From NCBI RefSeq assembly GCF_003177035.1, contig NZ_CP029488.1, forward strand, positions 1,860,001 to 1,924,000: a stretch of 64,000 nucleotides of DNA, given 5' to 3'. This DNA is from Salinisphaera sp. LB1. Lineage in GTDB: Bacteria > Pseudomonadota > Gammaproteobacteria > Nevskiales > Salinisphaeraceae. How positions within the stretch are numbered: the first letter of the stretch is position 1; each line of letters starts with the position of its first letter. Below, one piece after another: positions 9,040 through 18,251 of this stretch. The translations under genes and the position numbers were made by a program. The notes under the pieces were generated by a model. That model made no database searches. It was not told where the DNA came from and was given only the letters and a program-made list of their open reading frames with translations.

Positions 9040-9134
9040 CCGGCCGTTCTGCGGCGAAGACGCGCCGTTCACGGCACCGGTCACACGGTAGCGCACCGTG
9101 CGCAGAAACAGCGGCCTTCGAGTGTGCAGGTCAT
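9040..9134 (-). pseudogene. Remnant of a GFA (glutathione-dependent formaldehyde-activating) family gene, N-terminus only
   Basis: On the minus strand an ATG at 9134, 17 bases after the EamA stop, starts MTCTLEGRCFC and then loses frame. The next frame continues VRYRVTGAVNGAS. Joined, they read as the start of a GFA-fold zinc protein (the family pattern is G-S/R-C-x-C-G-A-V-R-Y). Only about 30 codons survive before unrelated repeat sequence. It was probably the second gene of the EamA transcript. The match is short, so confidence is moderate. Confidence 0.4.
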
Positions 9135-9151
9135 GGTGTGGTTGGCTCGGC

Positions 9152-10108
9152 TCAGGCGGGGTTGCGCGGCATGATCCGGCGGCGCCCGCGGGAGTTCACC
9201 AGCAGCAGTCCGGCCAGAATCGCCAGCCCGCCGAAGGCGAAGTTCAGCGAAATCGGGTCGCCCATCAGTATCACGCCGAAGCCGACGCCGAAAATGGGCG
9301 AGAGAAAAGCGAACACCCCGAGCCGGGAGGCCAGGTAGCGGCGCAGCAGCCAGAACCAGACCAGCAGTGCTGCGACCGAAACGATCACCGATTGGAACGA
9401 CAGACTGGCCCAGGCCAGTGCAGTCATGTGGATCGAGTCGAGATCGCCGAGCGCGGCGGCCGTCGGCAGCAACAAGACGCTGGCCACCACGAGCTGGTAG
9501 GCGATGGTGCGCAGCGGCGGGGCCTCCGATAAAGAACTGCTGCGCAGCGCGATGGTGGTGCCGGCCCAGGAGGCACCGGCCGCCACACCCAGCCCGTCGC
9601 CGAGCAACACGCGGGACGAGACGTGCGCGCTGGGTGCCAGCGCGATGACGAGCCCGGCGAAGGCGATGACGACACCCGCCCAATGGCGCGGCCCAAGCTG
9701 CTCGCCGGCGACGAACAGATGCAGCCCGATCGCGGCGAATACCGGCGCGGTATACAGAAATACCGACATGTGCGACGCGTAGGTGTAGTTCAGGCCGAGT
9801 GCCACGAACGCGAATTCCAGCGTATAGCCCACGCCGATCACCAGCCCGGGGCCGAATTGCTCCGGCACCCAGAGCGCAATGCCGCGAAAGCGCGCGATGG
9901 CCGCGATCACGAGCACGGCGATCAGCGATCGAATACCGATCTGGGCCAGCGGGCTGATGACGTCCGCGACAGATTTGATCGCGACCTGCTGTAGGCCGAT
10001 GACCAGGCAGAACCCAATCATGAGCCCGACGGCCCGCGCATCCAGCGGTCGCCGGATCGCCTGCGGGGCCTTCGCCGCGGTCGCTGCGCGCTCGGGTTGA
10101 TGGCTCAT
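9152..10108 (-). CDS. EamA/DMT family transporter
   Basis: 318 residues with ten hydrophobic segments in two EamA repeats (about residues 20-150 and 165-300); the second half has the typical GDGLGVAAGASWAGTTIALR. The drug/metabolite transporter superfamily exports amino acids, nucleobases and other metabolites; the substrate is not readable. The start at 10108 has a GGAG Shine-Dalgarno about 9 bases upstream, and the longer frame to 10144 adds a proline-rich leader without homology. The gene is divergent from a LysR gene (10204), a common regulator-exporter pairing, but that regulator is broken here, so control may be lost. Confidence 0.88.
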   Translation of the reverse strand: MSHQPERAATAAKAPQAIRRPLDARAVGLMIGFCLVIGLQQVAIKSVADVISPLAQIGIRSLIAVLVIAAIARFRGIALWVPEQFGPGLVIGVGYTLEFAFVALGLNYTYASHMSVFLYTAPVFAAIGLHLFVAGEQLGPRHWAGVVIAFAGLVIALAPSAHVSSRVLLGDGLGVAAGASWAGTTIALRSSSLSEAPPLRTIAYQLVVASVLLLPTAAALGDLDSIHMTALAWASLSFQSVIVSVAALLVWFWLLRRYLASRLGVFAFLSPIFGVGFGVILMGDPISLNFAFGGLAILAGLLLVNSRGRRRIMPRNPA

Positions 10109-10203
10109 GACGGGCTCCGGTGGGGTCGGGCGCCAGTGAAGCACCGGGTGGTAGCCGCGGCAAGCGATTATTATGAGGTGCGAGGCTTAGAAAAACTCAC
10201 TTC

Positions 10204-11103
10204 ATGATCGAACGTCTGCCTTTGAACGCCTTACGTGCCTTTGCGATAGCGGCGCGCCATGAGAGCTTCAAGCATGCGGCCGAACAACTGAGCGTGACCG
10301 CCGGTGCGGTTAGCCGGCAGGTCAAGCGGCTGGAAGGCAAACGGGGGTGTGCATTATTAACCCGGCACAAAAATAGATGATTTTTCGGGTTAATAGCGCG
10401 AGTATGCGACCGCATGCTCGCCGCGGCCATTGGCCGCGAAGCCTTTAAAAATAAAAGACGGACAGGCGCCGGCTTTTATTTTTGAAGGCTGTGAAAACAG
10501 CTGATGAAGTCAGCTGTTTTGGTGCCGGATTAATATTCCAGCGCCGGGCGCATGGGGTGCAGCTGAGCGCCGCCGGGCGCGCCTTGGCCGAACGGGTCGA
10601 GGTTCATCTTGAGGGGCTGGCAGCGGCTATGGCACAGGTCCGACACGATGACGGCGAGGCGCTGTCGGTCAGTGCGCCACCGTCGTTCGTTCAATACTGG
10701 CTGATGCCGCGGCTGGCCAGCTTCGATGCCGGCGACGCCGAAGTGGCGATCGAGGCCAGCCAATCGCTGATCGAGCCGACCTGGCAGAACGGTCGCAGCC
10801 GGCTCGCTATTCGTTTCGGGCCGGAACCAGCGCGCGGCGCCGGTTCATCAGAGCTACTCGCTGTTCAGTCTGGCTTCGGATCAAGCGATTGCCGGGCGCG
10901 GCGTGGCGCTGGCCACGCGTACGGTGGTGGCCGATCGTCTGGCCAGCGGCGTGTTGGTCGCCCCGTTTGGTGATCGCTACGCCATGCCGTCGCCGTTCGA
11001 TTACTGGCTGGTACGGCCGGCTACCGGTTCGCCGCCGCCCCTGGCGCATCGGTTTTGCGAGTGGCTGCGACTGGAAGCCGAGGCGTTCGCGCGGTCGGCG
11101 TGA
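10204..11103 (+). pseudogene. LysR-family regulator, interrupted by MITE family 2 and internally deleted
   Basis: The first 45 codons encode an intact LysR helix-turn-helix (LPLNALRAFAIAARHESFKHAAEQLSVTAGAVSRQVKRLEG). The frame reads A-L up to 10356 and is then broken by the 177-bp element; after it, FQRRAHGVQLSAAGRAL resumes in another frame. Removing the element and one TA restores GCA TTA TTC CAG exactly. A second lesion follows: after RLAIRFG (about 10820) roughly 70 codons are missing, and the end (FSLASDQAIAGRGVALATRTVVADRL to 11103) is in a third frame. A GcvA-like regulator of the divergent EamA gene is the likely ancestor. Confidence 0.85.
10357..10533 (+). mobile_element. MITE family 2, copy A (177 bp, TA-flanked)
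   Basis: The element has ends ttaacccggcac and gtgccggattaa, flanked by TA at 10355-10356 and 10534-10535. It is nearly identical to 53510-53686 in reverse orientation. The body is almost wholly stem-loops: an end hairpin with TTAACCCG/CGGGTTAA, a GC-rich CGCGGCCATTGGCCGCG palindrome, an AAAATAAAAG...CTTTTATTTT stem, and AAAACAGCTGA...TCAGCTGTTTT. It encodes no protein. TA target duplication is the habit of IS630/Tc1/mariner elements, so a mariner-type MITE is the best reading. Confidence 0.85.
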
Positions 11104-11198
11104 CCGCCCGGGCTGGGGGTCTTCCGGCGGCCGTAGTAGCATATCGACGCTGGCGCCGCGGCCGCCGGCACATCCTGAACCGGCTCTTGGGGAGAACC

Positions 11199-11831
11199 AT
11201 GGACGAGTGCGTCACCGTCGTCGATCATCCGCTGATCAAGCACAAGCTCACATTGATGCGGCGTGCAACCGCCTCGACCCAGAAATTCCGGTCGCTTTTG
11301 CGCGAGATCGCGCATCTGCTGACCTACGAGATCACCCGCGATCTGGAGTTGACTACCGAGCGCATCGAAACCCCGCTCGAGGCAATGGACGCGCCGGTTC
11401 TGGCCGGCAAGAAGCTGTGCTTCGTGTCGATCCTGCGCGCGGGCAACGGCCTGCTGGAAGGCATGGTCGAGCTGTTGCCTTCGGCGCGGGTCGGGCATAT
11501 CGGTATGTTCCGCGATCCCGAGACCCTGGAAGCGGTCGAATACTACTGCAAGATGCCGGATGACATCGCCGGTCGCCGCGTGATCGTGGTCGATCCGATG
11601 CTGGCAACCGGCAACTCGGCCGGTGCGGCCATCAGCCACCTGAAGAAACTGGGCGCGACGAACATCAAGTTCCTGTGCTTGCTGGCGGCCCCCGAAGGCG
11701 TGGCGGCACTGCGCGCCGAGCATCCGGACGTGCCGATCTATACGGCCGCCATCGACGAGCGCCTGGACGATCACGGCTATATTCGCCCGGGCCTGGGCGA
11801 TGCCGGCGATCGCATGTACGGCACCAAGTAG
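11199..11831 (+). CDS. upp: Uracil phosphoribosyltransferase
   Basis: 210 residues, normal length for Upp, which makes UMP from uracil and PRPP. Visible are the N-terminal [12 protein letters not shown], the conserved [15 protein letters not shown], the PRPP-binding loop [12 protein letters not shown] and the uracil-specificity region [17 protein letters not shown] at the C-terminus. The start at 11199 has GGGGAGA just upstream; the frame runs back to 11055 but without homology. uraA follows 31 bases later, so the two form an uptake-and-salvage operon. With the cytosine deaminase at 30.5 kb the cell can turn cytosine into UMP. Confidence 0.97.
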   Translation: MDECVTVVDHPLIKHKLTLMRRATASTQKFRSLLREIAHLLTYEITRDLELTTERIETPLEAMDAPVLAGKKLCFVSILRAGNGLLEGMVELLPSARVGHIGMFRDPETLEAVEYYCKMPDDIAGRRVIVVDPMLATGNSAGAAISHLKKLGATNIKFLCLLAAPEGVAALRAEHPDVPIYTAAIDERLDDHGYIRPGLGDAGDRMYGTK

Positions 11832-11862
11832 ATGCCGCACCGCAACAACCAACGGGGACACC

Positions 11863-13161
11863 ATGACGCAGATCGCCCACACAGCCCGCGCGCAGGATTA
11901 TGCGTTTCGACTTCGCGATGGCCTGCTGGGTGCGCAGATGCTGTGCGTGGCCTTCGGTTCGCTGGTGCTGGTGCCCCTGCTCACCGGGCTCGACCCGAAC
12001 GTGGCGCTGTTCACCGCCGGCCTGGGCACGCTGGTGTTCCAGATCGTCACCAGGGGCCGCGTGCCAGTGTTCCTGGCCTCGTCGTTCGCCTTCATCGCGC
12101 CGATCATCTACGGCGTCCAGGCCTGGGGCATTCCGGCCACCCTCGGCGGGTTAATGGCCGCCGGCATGGTGTATCTGCTGTTGTCGGCGTTGATCGCCTG
12201 GCGCGGTGTCGGATTGATCGAGCGTATTCTGCCACCGGTGGTGACCGGGCCGGTGATCATGGTGATCGGGCTGGTGCTGGCGCCCGTTGCGGTGAACCTG
12301 GCCACCGGCCATAACGGCACCGGCGACCAGACGCTGGTGGCCAGCACGCCCGCGATGATCGTCGCCGGGGTCTCGCTGCTGGCGACATTGACGGTTTCGC
12401 TGCTCGGCCGTGGCTTTGTCGCGTTGTTGCCGATCATCATCGGTGTCGTATCCGGCTATATCGCCAGCCTTTGTCTGGGTCTGGTGGATCTGTCCACCGT
12501 GACGAATGCGCCGTGGTTCACCATGCCGGATTTCGTCGCGCCCACCTTCAACTGGCAGGCGGTGCTGTTCATGTTGCCGGTAGCGATCGCGCCGGCGATC
12601 GAGCACTTCGGCGACATCATCGCGATTCGTTCGGTGACCGGGCGCGATTATCTGGTCGATCCGGGCATCCATCGGACCATGCTGGGCGACGGCCTGGCGA
12701 CCTCGCTGGCGGCCTGTTTCGGCGGGCCGCCGAACACCACCTATTCGGAAGTCACCGGCGCCGTGACGCTCACCGGCGCCACCAATCCGGCGCTGATGAC
12801 CTGGGCCGCCGGCTTTGCCGTGGCCTTCTCATTCATCGGCAAGCTGGGCGCATTCCTGGCCAGCATTCCCACACCGGTGATGGGCGGGATCATCGTGCTG
12901 CTGTTCGGCGCCATCGTGGTGGTGGGCATGAACAGCCTGGTGCAGTCGGGCGAAGATCTGACCGAGTCCCGCAACATGGCGATCGTCGGCCTGATCCTGA
13001 TCTGTGGCATCGGCGGGCTGCATTTTTCGTTCGGTCGTTTCTCGCTGGAGGGTATCGCCCTGGCCGGGGTGCTGGGCGTGATGCTGAATCTGGTGTTGCC
13101 ACGGTCCCGGTCGGCACACGACCGGGCCGCCGCCGACGTCGGAGACGACGAAACGGGTTGA
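11863..13161 (+). CDS. uraA: Uracil:H+ symporter, NCS2 family
   Basis: 432 residues, 12-14 hydrophobic segments. The conserved NCS2 region is present: PVAIAPAIEHFGDIIAIRSVTGRDY with the transport-critical Glu of AIEHFGD, followed by GDGLATSLAACFGGPPNTTYSEVTGAV. The last motif (GPPNTTYSEN-like) marks the uracil branch rather than the xanthine/urate branch. The start at 11863 has a GGGGA Shine-Dalgarno. Coupling to upp supports uracil import followed by phosphoribosylation. A strong GC-rich hairpin follows the stop. Confidence 0.94.
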   Translation: MTQIAHTARAQDYAFRLRDGLLGAQMLCVAFGSLVLVPLLTGLDPNVALFTAGLGTLVFQIVTRGRVPVFLASSFAFIAPIIYGVQAWGIPATLGGLMAAGMVYLLLSALIAWRGVGLIERILPPVVTGPVIMVIGLVLAPVAVNLATGHNGTGDQTLVASTPAMIVAGVSLLATLTVSLLGRGFVALLPIIIGVVSGYIASLCLGLVDLSTVTNAPWFTMPDFVAPTFNWQAVLFMLPVAIAPAIEHFGDIIAIRSVTGRDYLVDPGIHRTMLGDGLATSLAACFGGPPNTTYSEVTGAVTLTGATNPALMTWAAGFAVAFSFIGKLGAFLASIPTPVMGGIIVLLFGAIVVVGMNSLVQSGEDLTESRNMAIVGLILICGIGGLHFSFGRFSLEGIALAGVLGVMLNLVLPRSRSAHDRAAADVGDDETG

Positions 13162-13168
13162 GCGCAGC

Positions 13169-13207
13169 GAGCGCGGCCCGCCGGGGAAGGTTGGCGGGCC
13201 CGCGCTC
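13169..13207. terminator. GC-rich hairpin between convergent uraA and aminotransferase genes
   Basis: gagcgcggcccgcc (13169-13182) pairs with ggcgggcccgcgctc (13193-13207), with one bulged base and a 10-base loop. It sits between the uraA stop and the end of the convergent gene at 13221. There is no T-run, so it is either a GC-rich transcription stop or simply a stable 3' end. Confidence 0.5.
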
Positions 13208-13220
13208 GATGTGTGGCGGG

Positions 13221-14420
13221 CTATTGCTTGCCGCCGACGACGTCGGCGATGGCCTTGCAGACGTACTCGATGTTGTCGTCGTTCAGGCCGGCCACGTTGG
13301 CCCGGCCCGAGGCGACCATGTAGATGCTGTATTTCTCACGCAGCGCGTCGACCTGATCCTTGTTCAGGCCGGTGTACGAGAACATGCCGCGCTGGTCGGT
13401 GACGAACGAGAAATGATCCGCCAGGCCGTGCGGCTCGAGGCCTTCCACCAGCTTGCGGCGCACCGCGTTGATGCGGTCGCGCATTTCGTCGAGTTCGCGG
13501 TGCCAGGCGGCGGTCAGCTCGGCCGAACCCATGATCGTCGCCACGATCGCGCTGCCGTGCGCCGGCGGGTTGGAATAGTTCTCGCGCGCCGTGGTCGCCA
13601 GCTGCGAGCGGACGTCCTGCATGTCCTCCTCGTTCTTGGCGATGGCGATGAAGCAGCCGGTGCGCTCGCGGTAGATGCCGAAGTTCTTGGAGCAGGACTG
13701 GGTGATCACCATCTCGTCGAGATTCTCGGCCAGCAGGCGCACGCCATAGGCGTCGGCGTCGAGCCCGTCGCCAAAACCCTGATAGGCGAAATCGACCAGC
13801 GGCAGCAGCTCGCGGTTCTGCACGACCTCGAGAATCTGGTGCCACTGGTCCTGACTCGGATCGAAGCCGGTCGGGTTATGGCAGCAGGCATGCAGCAGCA
13901 CGATATCGCCCTTGGGGATCGACTTCAGCTTGGCGAGCATGGCGTCGAAGTCGAACTGGTCGTCGTCGTCGACATAGGGATAACGCTTGATCTCCAGCCG
14001 CGCGGCCTCGAACACACCGAGGTGGTTCGGCCAGGTCGGGTTCGGCAGCCAGATCGCCTTGCCGGGCAGCTGCGAGACGAGGAAATCCGCGGCCAGGCGC
14101 AGTGCGCCGGTACCGCCCGGCGACTGGGTCGCGCTCGCGCGGTTGTCAGCCAGCACCTTGCTGTCGGCGCCGAGCACGGTCTGCAGGATGTACTCACCGT
14201 ACTGCGGATCGCCGTGCGAGCCGATGTAGGCCTTGGTCTGTTCGCTGTCGATGAGCTTTTTCTCGGCATCCTTAACCGCGCGCAGAATCGGCGTATTGCC
14301 GTGTTCGTCGCGATAGACGCCCACACCCAGATCCACCTTGTTGGGATTGGGGTCGTCCTTGAACTGCTGGATCAGGCCGAGGATGGCGTCACCGGGGACG
14401 CGCTCAATCGATTCGAACAT
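13221..14420 (-). CDS. Aspartate/aromatic aminotransferase (class I, AspC/TyrB)
   Basis: 399 residues, the typical length for the gammaproteobacterial Ia subgroup. The N-terminus (DPNPNKVDLGVGVYRDEHGNTPIL) and the PLP-lysine block (TQSCSKNFGIYRERTG) are diagnostic; the lysine of SCSKN binds PLP. Also visible is HACCHNPTGFDPSQDQW. The enzyme moves amino groups between aspartate or aromatic amino acids and 2-oxoglutarate. AspC and TyrB cannot be told apart by eye. The gene stands alone, convergent with uraA. Confidence 0.93.
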   Translation of the reverse strand: MFESIERVPGDAILGLIQQFKDDPNPNKVDLGVGVYRDEHGNTPILRAVKDAEKKLIDSEQTKAYIGSHGDPQYGEYILQTVLGADSKVLADNRASATQSPGGTGALRLAADFLVSQLPGKAIWLPNPTWPNHLGVFEAARLEIKRYPYVDDDDQFDFDAMLAKLKSIPKGDIVLLHACCHNPTGFDPSQDQWHQILEVVQNRELLPLVDFAYQGFGDGLDADAYGVRLLAENLDEMVITQSCSKNFGIYRERTGCFIAIAKNEEDMQDVRSQLATTARENYSNPPAHGSAIVATIMGSAELTAAWHRELDEMRDRINAVRRKLVEGLEPHGLADHFSFVTDQRGMFSYTGLNKDQVDALREKYSIYMVASGRANVAGLNDDNIEYVCKAIADVVGGKQ

Positions 14421-14513
14421 GGCTTATCCTTTGCATTGCATCGAAGCCGCTTCAGCAGCCCACGGTAGTCTAACCGTTCGTCGATGCCCTGCCGAGACGT
14501 GGTTCATACGGAT

Positions 14514-15266
14514 ATGCGATTTTTTCTGGAACGGCTGGCCTGGTGCGCCGGTTTGGTGGCGATTCTGGCCGGCGCACCCGGCTGCGTGTTTCACCCGGGC
14601 GGTGCGCCGCTGCCCGAGGCGGTGACCGATCTGCCGTTGGTGGTGTATCCGCCGCCGGAGCGCGGATCGTCGAATACCGGTTCGGCCGCCGCCGATACGC
14701 TCGTCGTCATGCTCTCCGGCGATGGTGGCTGGGCTGGGCTCGACAAGTCGGTCGGCCACGCGCTGGCGCGTGCCGGTTACGGTGTCGTCGGCTGGGATTC
14801 GCTGCGCTACTACTGGCATGCGCACGCGCCGGACGATGCCGCCGCCGATCTGGATCGCGTGATCGAAACCTACCGCGCGCGCTGGCATCGGCGCCGCGTG
14901 GTGTTGATCGGCTATTCGCGCGGGGCCGATGTCATGCCGTTTGTCTACAACCGCCTGCCGCCCGCGACCCGGGCGCAGGTGGCGCATATCGTGCTCCTCG
15001 GGCTCGCCCGGCACATCACCTTCGGCTATCACCTGTTGTGGTGGATCGGTCTCGGGCCCGAAGGCCGGGCCATCATGCCCGAGGCGCGACGGTTGCCGCC
15101 CGAGCGGACGAGCTGTTTGTACGGCGTCGACGATCCGCACGCGAGTTGCGGCGCGCTGGCGGCGGCCGGCTTCGATGTGCTCGGGCTGCCGGGCGGCCAT
15201 CACTTCGATCGCAAGTACGCGCATCTCGCCGAGCTGATCCGCCAGCGTATCGCCGAGGCCAAATGA
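14514..15266 (+). CDS. AcvB/VirJ-like periplasmic hydrolase, probable lipoprotein
   Basis: 250 residues with an N-terminal hydrophobic signal ending GAPGC (Cys near residue 24), a possible but not perfect lipobox. The rest matches the VirJ domain (PF06057) of the alpha/beta hydrolase fold: LSGDGGWAGLDK, GWDSLRYYW and the nucleophile elbow GYSRGADVMPF, with a C-terminal GGHHFDR supplying the histidine. In Agrobacterium, AcvB acts on lysyl-phosphatidylglycerol; many relatives sit beside an MprF-type gene, which is absent here. The start is placed at 14514 to give the signal peptide; 14484 is also in frame. Confidence 0.85.
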   Translation: MRFFLERLAWCAGLVAILAGAPGCVFHPGGAPLPEAVTDLPLVVYPPPERGSSNTGSAAADTLVVMLSGDGGWAGLDKSVGHALARAGYGVVGWDSLRYYWHAHAPDDAAADLDRVIETYRARWHRRRVVLIGYSRGADVMPFVYNRLPPATRAQVAHIVLLGLARHITFGYHLLWWIGLGPEGRAIMPEARRLPPERTSCLYGVDDPHASCGALAAAGFDVLGLPGGHHFDRKYAHLAELIRQRIAEAK

Positions 15267-15315
15267 GCCGGCGGTGGGTCACGATCTGACCCACCGCCCG
15301 TGGCAGTGTGTTGCC

Positions 15316-17433
15316 ATGAGTGCGACCGTCATCGAATCCAGCGCGCCGGCCACCGCCGCCGATCATCTCGCCGGGCTCAACCCCGCCCAGCGCGCGGCCG
15401 CCGGCTTCGGCATGGCCGCGCCGAACGGCTGGGATGCCGACCCGCTGCTGATTCTGGCCGGGGCGGGCAGCGGCAAGACGCAGACACTGTCCCATCGGGT
15501 GGCGCATCTGGTGCTGGCGGGTGTCGATCCGCGGCGCATTCTGCTGCTCACATTCTCGCGGCGGGCGGCCGACGAGATGACGCGCCGTGCGCATGCGATC
15601 TGCGAATCGGCGATGGCGGCCCGCGGGCGCCGCGGCCAGGGCGTGCGCCTGCCGTGGGCGGGCACTTTCCACGGCGTCGGCGCCCGGCTGCTGCGCGAGT
15701 ACGCGCCGCGGCTCGGCATCGACGAGGCGTTCTCGATTCTCGACCGCGCCGATGCGGCCGACCTGCTCGACGTGGCCCGTCACGATGCCAATCTGGCCGC
15801 GCGGCCCGGGGGCAACGGCAAGCGTTTTCCGCGCAAGGACACCTGTCTGGCGATCTATTCGGCCGCCGTGAATCGGCAGGCGCCGCTGGCCGAGGTGCTG
15901 GACGGCTGGTTTCCCTGGTGCGCCGAGCACCACGACGACCTGAAGCGGCTGTTCGCCGACTACACCGCGCGCAAGCAGGCCCGCGCCACGCTCGACTACG
16001 ACGACCTGCTGCTCTACTGGTATCTGGTGATGCAAAACGGCGCGCTGGCCGACGAAATCGGCGCCCGCTTCGATCATGTGCTGGTCGACGAATATCAGGA
16101 CACCAACGGCCTGCAGGCGGCCATCCTGCAGGCGATGAAGCCCAGCGGGCGGGGGCTGACCGTGGTCGGCGACGACGCCCAGGCGATCTACGGCTTCCGC
16201 GCCGCCGAGGTCGACAATATCCTCGATTTTCCCAAGACGTACTGCGGCACGCAGGTCGTCACGCTCGAGGCCAACTATCGTTCGACCCAGGCGATTCTCG
16301 ACGCGGCCAATACACTGATGGGCGAGGCCAGGCGCGCCTATGCCAAGCAGCTCACCGCCACCCGGGGTGGCGGTGTGAAGCCGCGCCATGTGACCGTCAT
16401 GGACACCACCGCCGAGGCCCGCTGGGTGGTCGATGCGGTGCTGGCCCGCCGCGAGACCGGTGTCGATCTCAAGCGCCAGGCGGTGCTGTTCCGCAACGGC
16501 CATCACGCCAACGAACTCGAGATCGAGTTGATCCGGCGCAACGTGCCGTTTCGCAAATACGGCGGGCTCAAATTCCTCGAGGCCGCCCACGTCAAGGACT
16601 TTCTCGGCATGCTGCGCTGGGCTGACAACCCGCGCCACGAAATCGCGGGCTGGCGCACCATGCAGATCGTGCCGGGCGTGGGACCGGGCACCGCGCGCCA
16701 GGCGTTCGCAGCGCTGGAAGCCGCGGGCGACCGGATCGCGGCATTGGCCGATTTCCGCCCGGCCCGCGCCGATCGCGCCGCCTGGCGGGCGATGATCGAG
16801 ACCGTCGCCGCACTGGCCGGCGACAACGCCTGGCCGGGCGCGCTGGCGCCGGCGGCCACCTGGTACAAGACCCAGCTCGACAATCGCTTCGAGGCGCCGA
16901 ATACTGCCCGTGCCGGCGATATCGACGACCTGGCCCGCATCGGCGCGCGCTATGTCCGTGCGCCGGACTTTCTCACCGAGCTCACGCTCGACCCGCCGCG
17001 GGCCACCGGCGATCACAATGACGACGCGCTGGCCGACGAGGACTATCTCATCCTCTCCACCGTGCACAGCGCCAAGGGCCAGGAATGGGATGCCGTGCAT
17101 GTGCTGCATGTGGCCGACGGCACATTCCCCAACGAATTCTCCACCAAAACCGAGGCCAGCCTGGAAGAAGAGCGCCGCCTGCTCTATGTCGCCATGACGC
17201 GTGCGAAGAACGAACTCTCGCTCATCTCGCCGTTGCGCTATTACGTCACCCAGCAGGCCGCGCTCGGCGACGCCCACGTCTACGGCGCGAACAGCCGCTT
17301 TCTCACCCCCGCCGTCATGGCCTGCTTCGAATCGATCACCGATACCCCGGACGGTGCGCGCGATGCCCGCGGGCAAGCAGCCGGCGCTGCCACGCTCGAT
17401 CTCGGCGCGGCGGCCGCGGCGCTCTGGCAATAG
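15316..17433 (+). CDS. UvrD/Rep-family ATP-dependent DNA helicase
   Basis: 705 residues, superfamily 1A. Motifs in order: Q-motif LNPAQRAAA (about 21-29), Walker A GAGSGKT (about 49-55), motif Ia LLTFSRRAADEMTRRA, TFHGVGARLLREYA, motif II VLVDEYQDTN, motif III VVGDDAQAIYGFRAA, motif IV EANYRSTQ, motif V STVHSAKGQEWDAVHV and motif VI EERRLLYVAMTRAKNEL. The chain is shorter than UvrD and ends shortly after motif VI, as in the PcrA-like but non-UvrD helicases of many proteobacteria. Unwinding of DNA during repair or replication restart is likely. The start is the ATG at 15316; the frame extends to 15274. Confidence 0.93.
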   Translation: MSATVIESSAPATAADHLAGLNPAQRAAAGFGMAAPNGWDADPLLILAGAGSGKTQTLSHRVAHLVLAGVDPRRILLLTFSRRAADEMTRRAHAICESAMAARGRRGQGVRLPWAGTFHGVGARLLREYAPRLGIDEAFSILDRADAADLLDVARHDANLAARPGGNGKRFPRKDTCLAIYSAAVNRQAPLAEVLDGWFPWCAEHHDDLKRLFADYTARKQARATLDYDDLLLYWYLVMQNGALADEIGARFDHVLVDEYQDTNGLQAAILQAMKPSGRGLTVVGDDAQAIYGFRAAEVDNILDFPKTYCGTQVVTLEANYRSTQAILDAANTLMGEARRAYAKQLTATRGGGVKPRHVTVMDTTAEARWVVDAVLARRETGVDLKRQAVLFRNGHHANELEIELIRRNVPFRKYGGLKFLEAAHVKDFLGMLRWADNPRHEIAGWRTMQIVPGVGPGTARQAFAALEAAGDRIAALADFRPARADRAAWRAMIETVAALAGDNAWPGALAPAATWYKTQLDNRFEAPNTARAGDIDDLARIGARYVRAPDFLTELTLDPPRATGDHNDDALADEDYLILSTVHSAKGQEWDAVHVLHVADGTFPNEFSTKTEASLEEERRLLYVAMTRAKNELSLISPLRYYVTQQAALGDAHVYGANSRFLTPAVMACFESITDTPDGARDARGQAAGAATLDLGAAAAALWQ

Positions 17434-17492
17434 CGAACGGCGCCCCCGGCGCGCTACATTGCGTGTTGTTAGCTCCGGAGGGGAGTCAGGAG

Positions 17493-18116
17493 ATGTCTAT
17501 CAGCCTTTGGCTCGCATTCGTGGCCGCTTCATCGGTTCTACTGGCTATTCCCGGCCCGACTATTCTCACCGTCATCAGCTATTCGATGGCGCATGGTCGA
17601 CGCGCAAACCTGCCGCTCATCGCTGCGGTAGGTTTGGGGGATGCCACGGCCTTGACCGCGTCGATTCTTGGGCTGGGCGCGCTTCTCGCTACGTCGGCTT
17701 TCTGGTTTACCGTTGTCAAGTTCGCTGGTGGCCTCTATCTCGTATACCTCGGAATTCGGACTTTATTCGCAAAAATTCCATCTGAGGAAGTGGCGGCGCC
17801 CGTAATCAAGTCGCAAAGGAAACTCTTTCTTAATACTTATTTGGCGACTGCGTCAAACCCCAAAGGTATCGTATTTTTCGTCGTCTTCCTTCCTCAGTTC
17901 GTGAGGCCAGACTCGGCAGTTGGCGAGCAACTTTGGATACTGGCCATCACTTTCGTTGCCCTGGCAATAGTCAACGCGGCACTCTATGCGCTATTTGCTC
18001 GATCCGCTCGCGGGCTCTTCGCTTCGTCCGCCACGCGGACGCGCTTCAATGCGGGTGGCGGCACGTTATTGTTGCTGGGTGGATTATGGACGCTGTTGGA
18101 GAAGCGACCCGCCTGA
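17493..18116 (+). CDS. LysE/RhtB-family amino-acid exporter
   Basis: 207 residues with about six membrane segments. The start MSISLWLAFVAASSVLLAIPGPTILTVISYSMAHG holds the PGP signature of the LysE/RhtB family, and the middle has TASNPKGIVFFVVFLPQF, also diagnostic. The family exports amino acids or homoserine lactones. GGAGGGGAGTCAGGAG upstream provides a strong ribosome site. Its base composition is visibly lower in GC than its neighbours, which hints at separate acquisition. It stands alone. Confidence 0.92.
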   Translation: MSISLWLAFVAASSVLLAIPGPTILTVISYSMAHGRRANLPLIAAVGLGDATALTASILGLGALLATSAFWFTVVKFAGGLYLVYLGIRTLFAKIPSEEVAAPVIKSQRKLFLNTYLATASNPKGIVFFVVFLPQFVRPDSAVGEQLWILAITFVALAIVNAALYALFARSARGLFASSATRTRFNAGGGTLLLLGGLWTLLEKRPA

Positions 18117-18251
18117 CTAAGGCCGACAGCTCGCTGCAGTCGACCACCCGAAGCGCTGGCGTCGTCCCCCGTCCTCCGCGGCCTGCGGCTGCTGTGGCGG
18201 CCAGGTGTGAGCTCAGGCGATACGCGCATACCCTTGCCCGAGGTGCAAACC

